From: an uncultured Clostridia bacterium
GTDB taxonomy: Bacteria; Bacillota; Clostridia; Christensenellales; Borkfalkiaceae
Reading direction: 5' to 3'
Length of the DNA stretch: 24,121 bases
NCBI GenBank assembly: GCA_947589335.1
Contig: CANPZH010000003.1
Coordinates: forward strand, 1-24,121
Shown here: in pieces, positions 1-7,654 of the stretch
Position numbering within the stretch: the first letter of the stretch is position 1
Layout of the letters: the number at the start of each line of letters is the position of its first letter
Notes under the pieces: generated by a model
The model's database searches: none
The model's input: only the letters and a program-made list of their open reading frames with translations
Told to the model about the DNA's origin: nothing
Made by a program: the position numbers and the translations under genes

Positions 1-56
1 TGACGAAGCAAGCAAGACGGGCCGCTACGCGGCAAGCCGCGCGTGCGAGCAAAGAA

Positions 57-78
57 ATTTGCGAAACCTATTTGCGAA
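57..78. repeat. Short direct repeat beside the pyrK stop
   Basis: ATTTGCGAA occurs at 57-65 and again at 70-78. A small GC hairpin (CGCGGC/GCCGCG, two-base loop) lies at 28-41. No start codon, ribosome binding site or convincing T-tract terminator is visible in 1-83, so this looks like intergenic DNA between pyrK and whatever follows it to the left. The function is unknown. Confidence 0.3.
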
Positions 79-83
79 CTTTT

Positions 84-836
84 TTATATTTCCACTTCCC
101 CGATCTCGAAGACCGGGCCGTCGCGGCAGACCCTTGCATGGCCGCCGCCGGTCTTTTCGCACACGCAGACGAGACATGCGCCGATCCCGCAGCCCATGCG
201 CTCCTCCAAAGATACATAGGTCGGGATCTTCCGCCCCGCAACGGCGCTCTTTAAGGCGCGGAGCATGGGCAGAGGGCCGCAGGAAAGGATCACATCGGGC
301 TTGACCGAGCCGATCGACTCCATCAGCGCCTGCACCGCCGTGCCGTGATACCCGAAGGAACCGTCGTCCGTGGCGATGACGAGCTCCCTGCCGCGCCGCA
401 TTTCATATTCCATGCACACCGCCGCCCTGTTCCGGAAGCCCATATAGGCGTAGATCTCCTTCGTATCCGCATATTGACGGATCGCGGAGATGAGCGGGAA
501 GATGCCCACGCCGCCGCCGACGACCGCGACGCGTTTCTCCTCCTCCGCGACATAAAATCCGTTGCCGAGGGGAAGGAGGACGGAGAGTTTCTCCCCCGCC
601 TTGTAGTCGGACGCCAGCCGCCGCGTGCCCTCGCCCTTGAGCTGATAGCACACCGTGATGCGCTCCCCCTCCGCCTTGCACACCGCAAGGGGACGGCGGA
701 GCGGGAACCCGTTCATTCCGATCATGACGAACTGTCCCGCGCGGACGGGGACCGCCTCCTCGCAGGCAAAGGTCAGGGAATGGATGTTCTCCGCGATCCG
801 CTTGTTTTCGAGAACGGTCGCTATGATCTCGCGCAT
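84..836 (-). CDS. pyrK: Dihydroorotate dehydrogenase B electron-transfer subunit PyrK
   Basis: This is the FAD and [2Fe-2S] subunit that passes electrons from the class 1B dihydroorotate dehydrogenase PyrD to NAD+ in pyrimidine synthesis; the complex is cytosolic. The 250-residue protein has a ferredoxin-reductase-like FAD domain with an RRPLAV motif near residue 47, a NAD-binding glycine loop (VVGGGVGIFPL) in the middle, and a C-terminal Cys cluster (MGCGIGACLVC followed by ARVC) that fits the 2Fe-2S ligands C-x4-C-x2-C-x(n)-C. Length is normal for the family. The start at 836 has a GGGGGAG ribosome binding site and lies 16 nt inside pyrF, so translation is probably coupled. No pyrD is present in the window; it would be expected nearby, possibly beyond the left edge. 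Confidence 0.93.
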   Translation of the reverse strand: MREIIATVLENKRIAENIHSLTFACEEAVPVRAGQFVMIGMNGFPLRRPLAVCKAEGERITVCYQLKGEGTRRLASDYKAGEKLSVLLPLGNGFYVAEEEKRVAVVGGGVGIFPLISAIRQYADTKEIYAYMGFRNRAAVCMEYEMRRGRELVIATDDGSFGYHGTAVQALMESIGSVKPDVILSCGPLPMLRALKSAVAGRKIPTYVSLEERMGCGIGACLVCVCEKTGGGHARVCRDGPVFEIGEVEI

Positions 837-1690
837 ATCTCCCCCAGAACGCCGAGCAGATCCGCCTTCATGTCGAGCGTTGCCGCCCTCGCCGCCTCCG
901 CATAGTCGCCGCCGCGGTGTTTATAGGCGCAGAGGATCCCCCGCGAGTTGTTCACGATCCCCCCGAGCCCGCCCGCGGAAAAGCAGTTTTTCAGCATGGC
1001 GGCGTTGCCGCCCTGTGCGCCGTAACCGGGGATCAGAAAGAAGGTATGGGGAAGACGGGCGCGCAGGATCTTCGCCTCCTCGGGATAGGTCGCTCCGACG
1101 ACCGCCCCGACGCACGAATAGCCGTATTCCCCGCGCGTTCCTTCGCCCCACTTCTCCGCCATGTCGCCCATACATTCATAGACGGTGCGCCCGTCTTCGA
1201 GCCGCAGGTTCTGCAGTTCCCCCGAGGAAGGATTGCTCGTCTTGACCAGCACGAAGATCCCCTTCCCGGACCGGCTGCACCGTTCGAGGAAGGGCAGGAT
1301 CCCGTCCGTGCCGAGATAGCCGTTGACGGTCACAAGATCCGCCGCGCTCCCCTCGCCGAGGAAGGCCTCGGCGTATTGGGCGGCCGTCGCGCCGATGTCG
1401 TTCCGCTTTGCGTCCGCGATGACGATGAGCCCGCGCTCCTTGGCGTATTCCATCGTCCTGCGGAAGCACAGCGCGCCCTGCTCGCCGTAGACTTCGTAAT
1501 ATGCGCTCTGCACCTTGACCGAGGGGACGATGTCCGCCACGCTGTCGATCACGCGGCGGTTGAATTCGAAGATCCCCTCCGTCCCGCGCGCCTGCAATTC
1601 CTCGGGCAGATATCCGAGCGCGGTATCCAGCCCCACGCACACGGGGCACTGCGTCTTTACGATCCTCTCTGTCAGCCGATCGAAAATCAT
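821..1690 (-). CDS. pyrF: Orotidine 5'-phosphate decarboxylase (type 2)
   Basis: The enzyme decarboxylates OMP to UMP, the last step of de novo pyrimidine synthesis. The catalytic Lys/Asp motif is visible as DAKRNDIGATA, and the protein begins with a typical phosphate-barrel start, CVGLDTALGYLP. At about 289 residues it matches the longer type 2 subfamily rather than the roughly 230-residue Bacillus enzyme. The reading frame runs open further upstream, but the start at 1690 is preferred: it carries a GAGGAGAG ribosome binding site, overlaps the pyrC stop as ATGA, and the extra upstream residues are low-complexity Arg-rich sequence from inside pyrC. It is the third gene of the pyrBCFK operon and overlaps pyrK by 16 nt. 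Confidence 0.94.
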   Translation of the reverse strand: MIFDRLTERIVKTQCPVCVGLDTALGYLPEELQARGTEGIFEFNRRVIDSVADIVPSVKVQSAYYEVYGEQGALCFRRTMEYAKERGLIVIADAKRNDIGATAAQYAEAFLGEGSAADLVTVNGYLGTDGILPFLERCSRSGKGIFVLVKTSNPSSGELQNLRLEDGRTVYECMGDMAEKWGEGTRGEYGYSCVGAVVGATYPEEAKILRARLPHTFFLIPGYGAQGGNAAMLKNCFSAGGLGGIVNNSRGILCAYKHRGGDYAEAARAATLDMKADLLGVLGEICARS

Positions 1691-2946
1691 ACTCTCTCCT
1701 CGTATCCGATCTTTCCGTCCACGACGGTGTATTTCACCCGCCCGAAGACTTTCCGCCCCTTGAACGGGGTATTCTTGCCCTTGGAGACGAACAGGGCGGG
1801 ATCGACCGTCCACTCCTCCTTCAAATCGACGGCGGTAAGGTCCGCGGGCGCGCCGACTGCGATCGCGCCGCCCGTAAGCCCCAGGATCTTCGCGGGGGCT
1901 CCGCTCATCTTCTCTGCAAGGTCTTGCAGGGTGAGCGCGCCCTTTTTGACCAGTCCGGTGTAGGAGAGCGCAAAGCTCGTCTCAAGACCGCTGATCCCCG
2001 AAGCCGCCTGCTCGTACTCCACGTTTTTATCGTCCTCATGATGGGGAGCATGATCGGTCACGATGCAGTCGATCGTGCCGTCCTTCAGCCCCTCGATGAC
2101 CGCAAGCCGGTCCCGCTCCTCCCGGAGGGGCGGATTGACCTTGGTATCCGTATCGAAATCCGCGATGGCGGCGTCGGTGAGGGTAAAGTAGTGCGGGCAG
2201 GTCTCCGCCGTCACCCGTACCCCGCGCGCCTTTGCCTCGCGGATGAGCTGCACGCCGCTGTAGGTGGAGACGTGGCAGATGTGCACGGGCAGCCCGAGGC
2301 TCTCGGCGAGCAGGATCTCCCGCGCGATGAAGATGTCCTCGGCGGCGCGGACGACCCCCTTGAGACCGGTGAGCGTCGAATAGAGCCCCTCGTGCACCGA
2401 GCCCCCGTCCGAGAGATAGGCGTCTTCGCAGTGGCAGAGGCATTTCAGGCCGAAGTCGCTCGCGTAGAGCATGGCGTTCGCCATGAGCCGAGTATTGGCG
2501 ACGCTCTTCCCGTCCTCGGACAGCGCGACCGCGCCCGCCGCCTTCATGCCGCCGATCGCCGCAAGTTCCTGCCCCTGCTGGCCCTTCGTGATCGCCCCGA
2601 TGGGGTGGACCTTGCAGAGCCCGACCTCCTTCGCCCTCGCCTTGATGTAGGAGACGACGACCTTGTTGTCGGTCACGGGATCGGTGTTGGGCATGCAGCA
2701 GATCTGCGTGAATCCGCCCTTGACCGCGGCCCTGCAGCCGCTCTCGATGTCCTCCTTGCGCTCGAATCCCGGTTCGCGCAGGTGGACGTGCATGTCGATG
2801 AGCCCCGGGAAGAGGGTGAGCCCCGAAAGGTCGATCCCCTCGCCCTCGATCTCGGGCGCGATCTCCGCGATGATCCCGTTTTCCGTTCTCACGTCGCACC
2901 GCTTGATCCCGCCGGGGAGCACGGCTTCCGCATGTTTGAAGATCAT
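1687..2946 (-). CDS. pyrC: Dihydroorotase
   Basis: This zinc amidohydrolase cyclises carbamoyl-aspartate to dihydroorotate. Metal and substrate motifs are visible in order: DMHVHLREPG, CMPNTDP, HCED, HICHVST and TDHAPHH, all characteristic of the 420-residue Bacillus-type dihydroorotase. The start at 2946 is chosen because it has an AAGGAGG site 5-6 nt upstream and begins just after the pyrB stop; the open frame further upstream is shadow sequence inside pyrB. The stop overlaps the pyrF start by 4 nt (ATGA). All catalytic motifs are intact. Confidence 0.95.
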   Translation of the reverse strand: MIFKHAEAVLPGGIKRCDVRTENGIIAEIAPEIEGEGIDLSGLTLFPGLIDMHVHLREPGFERKEDIESGCRAAVKGGFTQICCMPNTDPVTDNKVVVSYIKARAKEVGLCKVHPIGAITKGQQGQELAAIGGMKAAGAVALSEDGKSVANTRLMANAMLYASDFGLKCLCHCEDAYLSDGGSVHEGLYSTLTGLKGVVRAAEDIFIAREILLAESLGLPVHICHVSTYSGVQLIREAKARGVRVTAETCPHYFTLTDAAIADFDTDTKVNPPLREERDRLAVIEGLKDGTIDCIVTDHAPHHEDDKNVEYEQAASGISGLETSFALSYTGLVKKGALTLQDLAEKMSGAPAKILGLTGGAIAVGAPADLTAVDLKEEWTVDPALFVSKGKNTPFKGRKVFGRVKYTVVDGKIGYEERV

Positions 2947-2947
2947 A

Positions 2948-3862
2948 TCATTCCTCCTTGCCGAGCAGGGAGAGGACTGCCATGCGGACGGCAACGCCCG
3001 AGAGCACCTGGTCCCCGATCCGGCTCCGATCCCCGTCGATGAGCCCGCAGGTGAGTTCCACGCCGCGGTTGACGGGCCCCGGGTGCATGATGAGCGCGCC
3101 CGGCTTCGCATATTTCATGACGTCTTCGTTGACGCCGTAATACCTCGCATATTCCCCGAGGGAGGGGAAATTTCCGCTCTTCTGCCGCTCGAGCTGGATC
3201 CTGAGCCCCATGACGACGTCCGCGCCCTCCACCGCCTCCTCGCGGGAGCGGCAAACCTTCGCGCCCATCCGTTCGAGCCCGCCCGGCATGAGCGTGGCGG
3301 GAGCGAACATCGAGACCTCCGCCCCGAGCTTTTTCAGCCCGTAGAGGTTGCTCTTGGCGACCCGCGAATGGAGGATGTCCCCGAGGATCGCGACCTTCAG
3401 CCCCGCGATCTTCCCGAAATTCTCGCGCATCGTGAGCATGTCGAGCAGCGCCTGCGTGGGATGCTCGTTCATGCCGTCCCCCGCGTTGACGACATGCGCT
3501 GTCACCGTGCGGGCGAGCAGCTGCGCCGCTCCCCCCATCGGATGGCGGAGAATGAGAAAGTCGTTCTTCATCGCGTCGAGGGTCTTGCCCGTGTCGACGA
3601 GGGTCTCCCCCTTGCGGACGGAGGACGCCGCCGCGGAGATGTTGACGACCTTTGCGCCGAGGAACTTCGCCGCAAGCTCGAAACTGCACCGCGTCCGCGT
3701 GGAGTTTTCGTAGAACAGCGTGACCGCCGATCTGCCCGCGAGAACGTCGAGCGATTTGTCGTTCTTTTTCAGCCTCTCCTTCATTCCGAGCCCGAGCGAA
3801 AGGATCTCGTCGATCTCCTCCGCCGAGGGCTGCATCAGCCCCAAGAGGTCTTTTCTCTTCAT
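2948..3862 (-). CDS. pyrB: Aspartate carbamoyltransferase catalytic subunit
   Basis: The enzyme condenses carbamoyl phosphate and aspartate, committing carbon to pyrimidines. The 304-residue protein shows the carbamoyl-phosphate motif STRTRCSFE, the HPTQ motif (GMNEHPTQALLD), the hinge GDILHSRVAKSN and the C-terminal HPGPVNRGVEL. Length is normal. There is no pyrI regulatory-chain gene beside it, so the enzyme is probably the unregulated trimeric form. It is the first gene of the pyr cluster, with an AAAGGAG site before the ATG. Only 34 bp separate it from the upstream phosphoesterase gene. That is too little for a PyrR-type antiterminator/terminator leader, and none is visible, so the cluster probably relies on read-through from the promoter at 4601-4629. 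Confidence 0.95.
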   Translation of the reverse strand: MKRKDLLGLMQPSAEEIDEILSLGLGMKERLKKNDKSLDVLAGRSAVTLFYENSTRTRCSFELAAKFLGAKVVNISAAASSVRKGETLVDTGKTLDAMKNDFLILRHPMGGAAQLLARTVTAHVVNAGDGMNEHPTQALLDMLTMRENFGKIAGLKVAILGDILHSRVAKSNLYGLKKLGAEVSMFAPATLMPGGLERMGAKVCRSREEAVEGADVVMGLRIQLERQKSGNFPSLGEYARYYGVNEDVMKYAKPGALIMHPGPVNRGVELTCGLIDGDRSRIGDQVLSGVAVRMAVLSLLGKEE

Positions 3863-3896
3863 TCTCTCTCCTTTCCCCCCCCCGCAAGGCGCAGCC

Positions 3897-4592
3897 TCAG
3901 AAGATGCGGGTCAGGGTGAAGTGTGTTTTATCGCAGGAAGTCAGAAAATATTCGATCCCGTTCTTTTCCGATTTCAGGGGGAAATACCCCGCGCCGTGCA
4001 GATGCCCGAACACGACCTTGTCCACCTTGTTCTCCTCGAAGAGGCGGGTGAACAGCGTATCTTCGAGACGGACGTTGAAGGGAGGAAAGTGGATGAGCGC
4101 GATCAGAAGATCATCCTCCCCGCGCACCTTCCTCGCCTCCTGGAAGCAGAGTTTGAACCGCTCCCCCTCGCGCAGATAGAGCGACATGTCGTGCTCGGTG
4201 AAATCGGCGCTGCCGGGGCACGTCCAGCCGCGGGAGCCCGCGATCACATACCTGCCGATCTTGACGCAGTCGTTCTGCAAAAAGCAGAAGCTGCCGTCCG
4301 GCGCGGCGGCGCGGACGCGGCCGATCCCGTTCCACCAATAGTCGTGATTGCCGCGGATGAACACCTTCCGTCCCTTCAGCGGGGCGAGCGAGGCGACGTC
4401 GTACATCCCCTCCCGCAAATACATGCCCCAGGACGTATCGCCGCCGATCAGGACGATGTCGTCCTCTTCGACCTTGCTCTCCCAGTCGGCTTTGATTTTT
4501 TCGAAGTGCCCCTCCCAGCCCGGGCCGAAGATGTCCATCGGCTTATCTTTGAGGCCGGAGAGGTGCAGATCGCTCACCGCGTAAACCTTCAT
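3897..4592 (-). CDS. Calcineurin-like metallophosphoesterase
   Basis: A 231-residue cytosolic phosphoesterase with the complete two-metal site in order: SDLHLSG near the N-terminus, GGDTSWG, GNHDYWW, a histidine in LIHFPPFN, and FGHLHGAGY near the C-terminus. Substrate cannot be read from the sequence. It resembles the small stand-alone phosphohydrolases of Clostridia rather than YfcE or nucleotidases. It lies immediately upstream of pyrB on the same strand (34 bp), so it may be cotranscribed with the pyrimidine genes. The -10 box of its promoter is only 8 nt from the ATG, so the mRNA is probably leaderless or nearly so. No ribosome binding site is seen. Confidence 0.85.
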   Translation of the reverse strand: MKVYAVSDLHLSGLKDKPMDIFGPGWEGHFEKIKADWESKVEEDDIVLIGGDTSWGMYLREGMYDVASLAPLKGRKVFIRGNHDYWWNGIGRVRAAAPDGSFCFLQNDCVKIGRYVIAGSRGWTCPGSADFTEHDMSLYLREGERFKLCFQEARKVRGEDDLLIALIHFPPFNVRLEDTLFTRLFEENKVDKVVFGHLHGAGYFPLKSEKNGIEYFLTSCDKTHFTLTRIF

Positions 4593-4600
4593 ATGAAGTG

Positions 4601-4629
4601 ATTATACCATAGCCGCCGGGAAAAGGCAA
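4601..4629 (-). promoter_or_regulatory. Sigma-A-type promoter of the phosphoesterase-pyr operon
   Basis: On the minus strand TTGCCT (4629-4624) and TATAAT (4606-4601) are separated by exactly 17 bp. Eight bases separate the -10 box from the ATG at 4592, so the predicted transcript starts within one or two bases of the start codon. Confidence 0.75.
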
Positions 4630-4684
4630 GCGGGCGGGGGAAACAACCCGCGGGCGGAGGGAAAAAATTCCCCCTAAGCCGCCC

Positions 4685-4712
4685 AAAAAAAGCCGCCCCA
4701 CGCGGGACGGCT
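4685..4712 (-). terminator. Intrinsic terminator of rplU-rpmA
   Basis: Reading the minus strand, AGCCGTCCC and GGGGCGGCT form a 9-bp stem (one G-U pair) with a GCGT loop, followed by seven T residues. It starts 7 bp after the rpmA stop. A second GC hairpin (GGGCGG/CCGCCC arms, 4652-4684) follows at once and may be a back-up. Confidence 0.88.
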
Positions 4713-4718
4713 CTTGTG

Positions 4719-5000
4719 TTATGCTTCCTGTACTTCCTGAATTTTGACCTGCTTCTTGTCTCTGCCGAGACGTTCGAATCTGACAACGCCGTCCTTCAAA
4801 GCGAAAAGGGTGTCGTCGCCGCCGATGCCGACGTTCTCGCCGGGATGGATCTTCGTGCCGCGCTGGCGGACGATGATCGTTCCCGCATGAACGGTCTGAC
4901 CGTCCTGACGCTTCACGCCGAGGCGCTTCGCGTTGGAGTCTCTGCCGTTGTGGGAGGAGCCGGTCCCCTTCTTATGGGCAAACAATGCGATGAAAAACAT
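4719..5000 (-). CDS. rpmA: 50S ribosomal protein L27
   Basis: L27 reaches the peptidyl-transferase centre with its N-terminus. The 93-residue protein has the family core HKKGTGSSHNGRDSNAKRLG and continues through GTKIHPGENVGIGGDDTLFAL. Ahead of the core sits an eight-residue extension, MFFIALFA, that fits the Firmicutes-type L27 leader known to be removed by the cysteine protease Prp just before the (H/S)KKG sequence; here it is shorter than the S. aureus version. In many Firmicutes prp lies between rplU and rpmA, but here the gap is 47 bp and holds only an AAGGAGAG site. Cotranscribed with rplU. Confidence 0.96.
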   Translation of the reverse strand: MFFIALFAHKKGTGSSHNGRDSNAKRLGVKRQDGQTVHAGTIIVRQRGTKIHPGENVGIGGDDTLFALKDGVVRFERLGRDKKQVKIQEVQEA

Positions 5001-5047
5001 GTTTTTTTCTCTCCTTTTTCAAAATTCGCGGGCTGTGCGCCCCGTGG

Positions 5048-5353
5048 TCAAAGCGTGATCTTCTCGATCCTGACAGCCGTGAACGGCTGGCGATGACCTT
5101 GCTTCTTGCGCTCGTTCTTCTTCGATTTGTACTTGAAGACGATGATCTTGCGGAACTTATCCTGCGCTTCGACCTTTGCGGTGACCTTGGCGCCCTCGGC
5201 TTCTTTCCCGAGCTTGACGCCGCCTTCATCCGACACCATCAGCGCGCGGAAGGAGACCTCTTCACCGATCTCCGCCTTGAGCTTCTCCACTCTCACAACG
5301 TCGCCTTCGGAAACTTTGTACTGTTTCCCGCCGTTTTCGATGATCGCGTACAT
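5048..5353 (-). CDS. rplU: 50S ribosomal protein L21
   Basis: L21 binds 23S rRNA. The 101-residue protein begins MYAIIENGGKQYKV, the diagnostic L21 start, and ends with the basic segment FKYKSKKNERKKQGHRQ and the FTAVRIEKI tail. Length is typical. A strong GAGGAGG site precedes the ATG. It is the first gene of rplU-rpmA and is preceded by a structured leader and a near-consensus promoter. Confidence 0.97.
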   Translation of the reverse strand: MYAIIENGGKQYKVSEGDVVRVEKLKAEIGEEVSFRALMVSDEGGVKLGKEAEGAKVTAKVEAQDKFRKIIVFKYKSKKNERKKQGHRQPFTAVRIEKITL

Positions 5354-5440
5354 CGCTATACCTCCTCTTTCAGGTCTCGCAAGGCGTCTTAGGCGGTCCT
5401 CTGTTTCACGAACGCTTGCTGCCCGTCCTTAGCGGCTCAT
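5354..5440 (-). ncRNA. Candidate L21 leader in the rplU 5' UTR
   Basis: The untranslated region between the predicted transcription start (about 5440) and rplU can fold into a long stem in which GCAAGCGTT pairs with GACGCCTTGC (one bulged C), enclosing a purine-rich GAAACAGAGGACC segment, and it ends in the AGGAGG site. Position ahead of rplU fits the L21 leader family of Firmicutes, which is thought to control rplU autogenously. I judged this by pairing and position and could not run a covariance search. Confidence 0.55.
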
Positions 5441-5445
5441 TGTCA

Positions 5446-5474
5446 AATTTAGCATACCCAAAGGGAAATGTCAA
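5446..5474 (-). promoter_or_regulatory. Promoter of rplU-rpmA
   Basis: TTGACA (5474-5469), a 17-bp spacer and TAAATT (5451-5446) with an extended -10 TG one base upstream. Predicted start near 5440, giving a leader of about 85 nt. Confidence 0.82.
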
Positions 5475-5530
5475 GCGGTTTTGCATAGTTTTCGGAGGAT
5501 TTCTCACATTATCGTCAGAAGGAGAATCAT

Positions 5531-5974
5531 ATGGCAATCAAAAAGAGCGAAGAAATCCTGTCCGAGATCCACCGCAACTGCCAGCTGGCACTGCAATCCA
5601 TTTCGGACATTCTGCCCGAGGCGGAGGACACCGACGTACGCGAAGAACTTCTGCGCGAACATGACGAATACGAGAAGATGTGCGGAAGGGCCGCGATCCT
5701 CGCCAAGGACAAAAACATCGAGCTGAAAAACCCCGGCCCCATCAAAAAGGCGATGATGTGGAGCAGCATCAAGATGAGCACGATGACGGACAATTCCCGC
5801 GCGCACATCTCCGAGATGATGGCGCAGGGCACCGTCATGGGGATCACCGCGATCAAGAGCTCGCTCGCCGACATGAGCGACGGGCAGGAGGACGAAGACA
5901 TCCGCCGCCTCGCGGAAGACGTCCTCTCCATGGAGGAGAAGTTCGAGAAGATCTGGAAAGGGATGATCGCATAA
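5531..5974 (+). CDS. Unrecognised all-helical protein
   Basis: A 147-residue soluble acidic protein with an AAGGAG site before the ATG. It has no signal peptide or membrane segment. The sequence is Met- and Glu-rich and looks like an antiparallel helical bundle: helices appear at about 4-28, 32-60, 67-108 (with repeated Met, SSIKMSTMTDNSRAHISEMM) and 112-145. The general look resembles ferritin-like or DUF2383-type bundles, but no di-iron ExxH pairs stand out, so I do not assign a function. It is transcribed divergently from rplU and ends just before a perfect palindrome. A possible weak promoter (TTGCAT at 5481, CATTAT at 5507, spacing 20) precedes it. Confidence 0.75.
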   Translation: MAIKKSEEILSEIHRNCQLALQSISDILPEAEDTDVREELLREHDEYEKMCGRAAILAKDKNIELKNPGPIKKAMMWSSIKMSTMTDNSRAHISEMMAQGTVMGITAIKSSLADMSDGQEDEDIRRLAEDVLSMEEKFEKIWKGMIA

Positions 5975-5978
5975 CATA

Positions 5979-6020
5979 AGGGGCGTGCGCCCGCGGCAAT
6001 TGCCGCGGGCGCACGCCCCT
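5979..6020. terminator. Perfect 42-bp palindrome between convergent genes
   Basis: Two 21-bp arms are exact reverse complements with no spacer (centre AATT between bases 5999 and 6000). It lies between the plus-strand gene ending at 5974 and thrC ending at 6038, where a bidirectional terminator is expected. Neither side has a real T tract, so termination would depend on the stem alone or on a factor. Confidence 0.55.
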
Positions 6021-6037
6021 CTATGCGGTCTCTCCCG

Positions 6038-7531
6038 TTATCCCGCAAAGTTAAGCACTTCTTCGAAAATTTTATCGGGCGCAACCAGCGTCTTGAAGCG
6101 CGGCTGCTTGTAGCGGAGCTCCTTGAGGGACTCCGGCACCTTCATCGCCGTGATGAGATTGATGCGCTTGATCCCCTTGAAACTGTCCTTTACGTCGTTC
6201 CCCGTCAGCGCATAATACACCGCCTGCGGGAATTTATAGGGGCTCGCCGTGCACACGACCACCATCGGGCGGGGCTCGGCGGACGGATCGTCTTCCCGCT
6301 TGCGCGCATACTGCCGCGCGACGTGCATCGCGACCCCCGTGTGCGTATCGAGCGGATAGTTGAACTCCTCGAAAAACTCGTAGATGCACTCCACCGTCTC
6401 GTCCTCGCCCGCATAGCCGCCGAAAAAGGTCTCCTGCAGCGCCTGCAGTTCCTCCGGACGGAGGGAATAGCGGCCCGTCTGCGCGAGCGACTTCATGCGC
6501 TCGACCGTGAGCGGAGCGTCCCTGCCCGACAGCTCGAAGATGAGCCGCTCTAAATTGGAGGAGACGAGGATATCCATCGAGGGGGACATCGTTTTATAGA
6601 ACGGACGCTTGCGGTCGTAGATCCCCTTCTGCATGAAGTCCGAGAGTACGTTGTTGCGGTTGGACGCACACACAAGCGCACCGACGGGGAGCCCCATCCG
6701 CTTCGCGTAATATGCCGCGAGAATGTTGCCGAAATTGCCGGCAGGGACCGCAAAATCCACACGGTCCCCCATCGCGATCTGCTCCGAGGAGACGAGGTCG
6801 AGATAGGCGGAAAAATAGTAGGCGATCTGCGGCACGAGCCGCCCGACGTTGATGCTGTTCGCCGAGGAGAGGACGACCCCCTTCTCCTTGAGCTTGTCCC
6901 TGCACTCCTGCGAGCGGAAGATCTTCTTGACGGCGTTTTGGCAGTCGTCGAAGTTGCCCTTGACCGCGACGACGTCGACGTTCTCCCCCTCCTGCGTCGC
7001 CATCTGCAGTTTCTGCATCTTGGAGACGCCCTCGTCGGGATAGAACACGGCGATCTTCACGCCCTTTGCGTCTTTGAATCCCTCCATCGCCGCCTTGCCC
7101 GTATCGCCGCTCGTCGCCGCGAGGACGAGCACTTCGCTCCGGACGCCGATCAGATCGCACCCCTTCCGGAGCAGGTAGGGCAGCACGGTGAGCGCGATGT
7201 CCTTGAAGGCGCAGGTGGGCCCGTGGAAGAGCTCCAAAAGGTAGAGCCCCTCCTCGATCTTGACGAGCGGGACGGGATCCTCTCCCTCGAACTTCGCATA
7301 GGCGTCCGTCAGCGCTTCCAAAAGCTCGTCCTCCGGATATTCGTCGAAATATTTCCCGAGAATGAACGCCGCCCGCTCCGGATAGCTCATCTCCAGCATG
7401 GAGCAAAGCTCCTCGCGGCCGACCGCGGGGATCGTTTCGGGGACGTACAGTCCGCCGTCCTCCGCCATGCCGCGCACGACCGCCTCCGCGCCCGAGGCGC
7501 CCGCGCCTCCTCTCGTACTGATAAATCTCAT
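6038..7531 (-). CDS. thrC: Threonine synthase
   Basis: This PLP enzyme converts O-phosphohomoserine to threonine. The 497-residue protein has the PLP lysine in the motif GPTCAFKDIA (K110) and the phosphate-binding SGDTGKAAMEGF, and begins MRFISTRGG as in the longer bacterial class. Length is normal. It has a GGAGGG site before the ATG. It is 123 bp downstream of a small P-loop gene on the same strand; the gap holds two GC hairpins without T tracts. Homoserine dehydrogenase and kinase genes are not in the window. Confidence 0.95.
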   Translation of the reverse strand: MRFISTRGGAGASGAEAVVRGMAEDGGLYVPETIPAVGREELCSMLEMSYPERAAFILGKYFDEYPEDELLEALTDAYAKFEGEDPVPLVKIEEGLYLLELFHGPTCAFKDIALTVLPYLLRKGCDLIGVRSEVLVLAATSGDTGKAAMEGFKDAKGVKIAVFYPDEGVSKMQKLQMATQEGENVDVVAVKGNFDDCQNAVKKIFRSQECRDKLKEKGVVLSSANSINVGRLVPQIAYYFSAYLDLVSSEQIAMGDRVDFAVPAGNFGNILAAYYAKRMGLPVGALVCASNRNNVLSDFMQKGIYDRKRPFYKTMSPSMDILVSSNLERLIFELSGRDAPLTVERMKSLAQTGRYSLRPEELQALQETFFGGYAGEDETVECIYEFFEEFNYPLDTHTGVAMHVARQYARKREDDPSAEPRPMVVVCTASPYKFPQAVYYALTGNDVKDSFKGIKRINLITAMKVPESLKELRYKQPRFKTLVAPDKIFEEVLNFAG

Positions 7532-7564
7532 GCGTCCCTCCGCCGTCTTTCCAAGACAGCCTGA

Positions 7565-7617
7565 ACCGTCCCGCGGGGCGGGACGGTCCGATCGTTGCCG
7601 GCGGGGCCGAGCCCCGC
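7565..7617. repeat. Two GC-rich hairpins upstream of thrC
   Basis: ACCGTCCCG and CGGGACGGT (7565-7573, 7579-7587) form a perfect 9-bp stem; GCGGGGC and GCCCCGC (7601-7607, 7611-7617) form a perfect 7-bp stem. A small GTCTT/AAGAC stem follows closer to thrC (7541-7553). None is followed by a T run on the minus strand, so these are not standard terminators. They may be mRNA leader structure or processing sites. The function is unknown. Confidence 0.4.
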
Positions 7618-7654
7618 GGACGGTTGCCTTTCCCCTGCGGGAATTCGCACCCCG

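Noticed and set aside
4589..4786. Short minus-strand frame over the rpmA terminator
   Set aside because: It overlaps the L27 end and its terminator, is Arg-rich and lacks a ribosome binding site.
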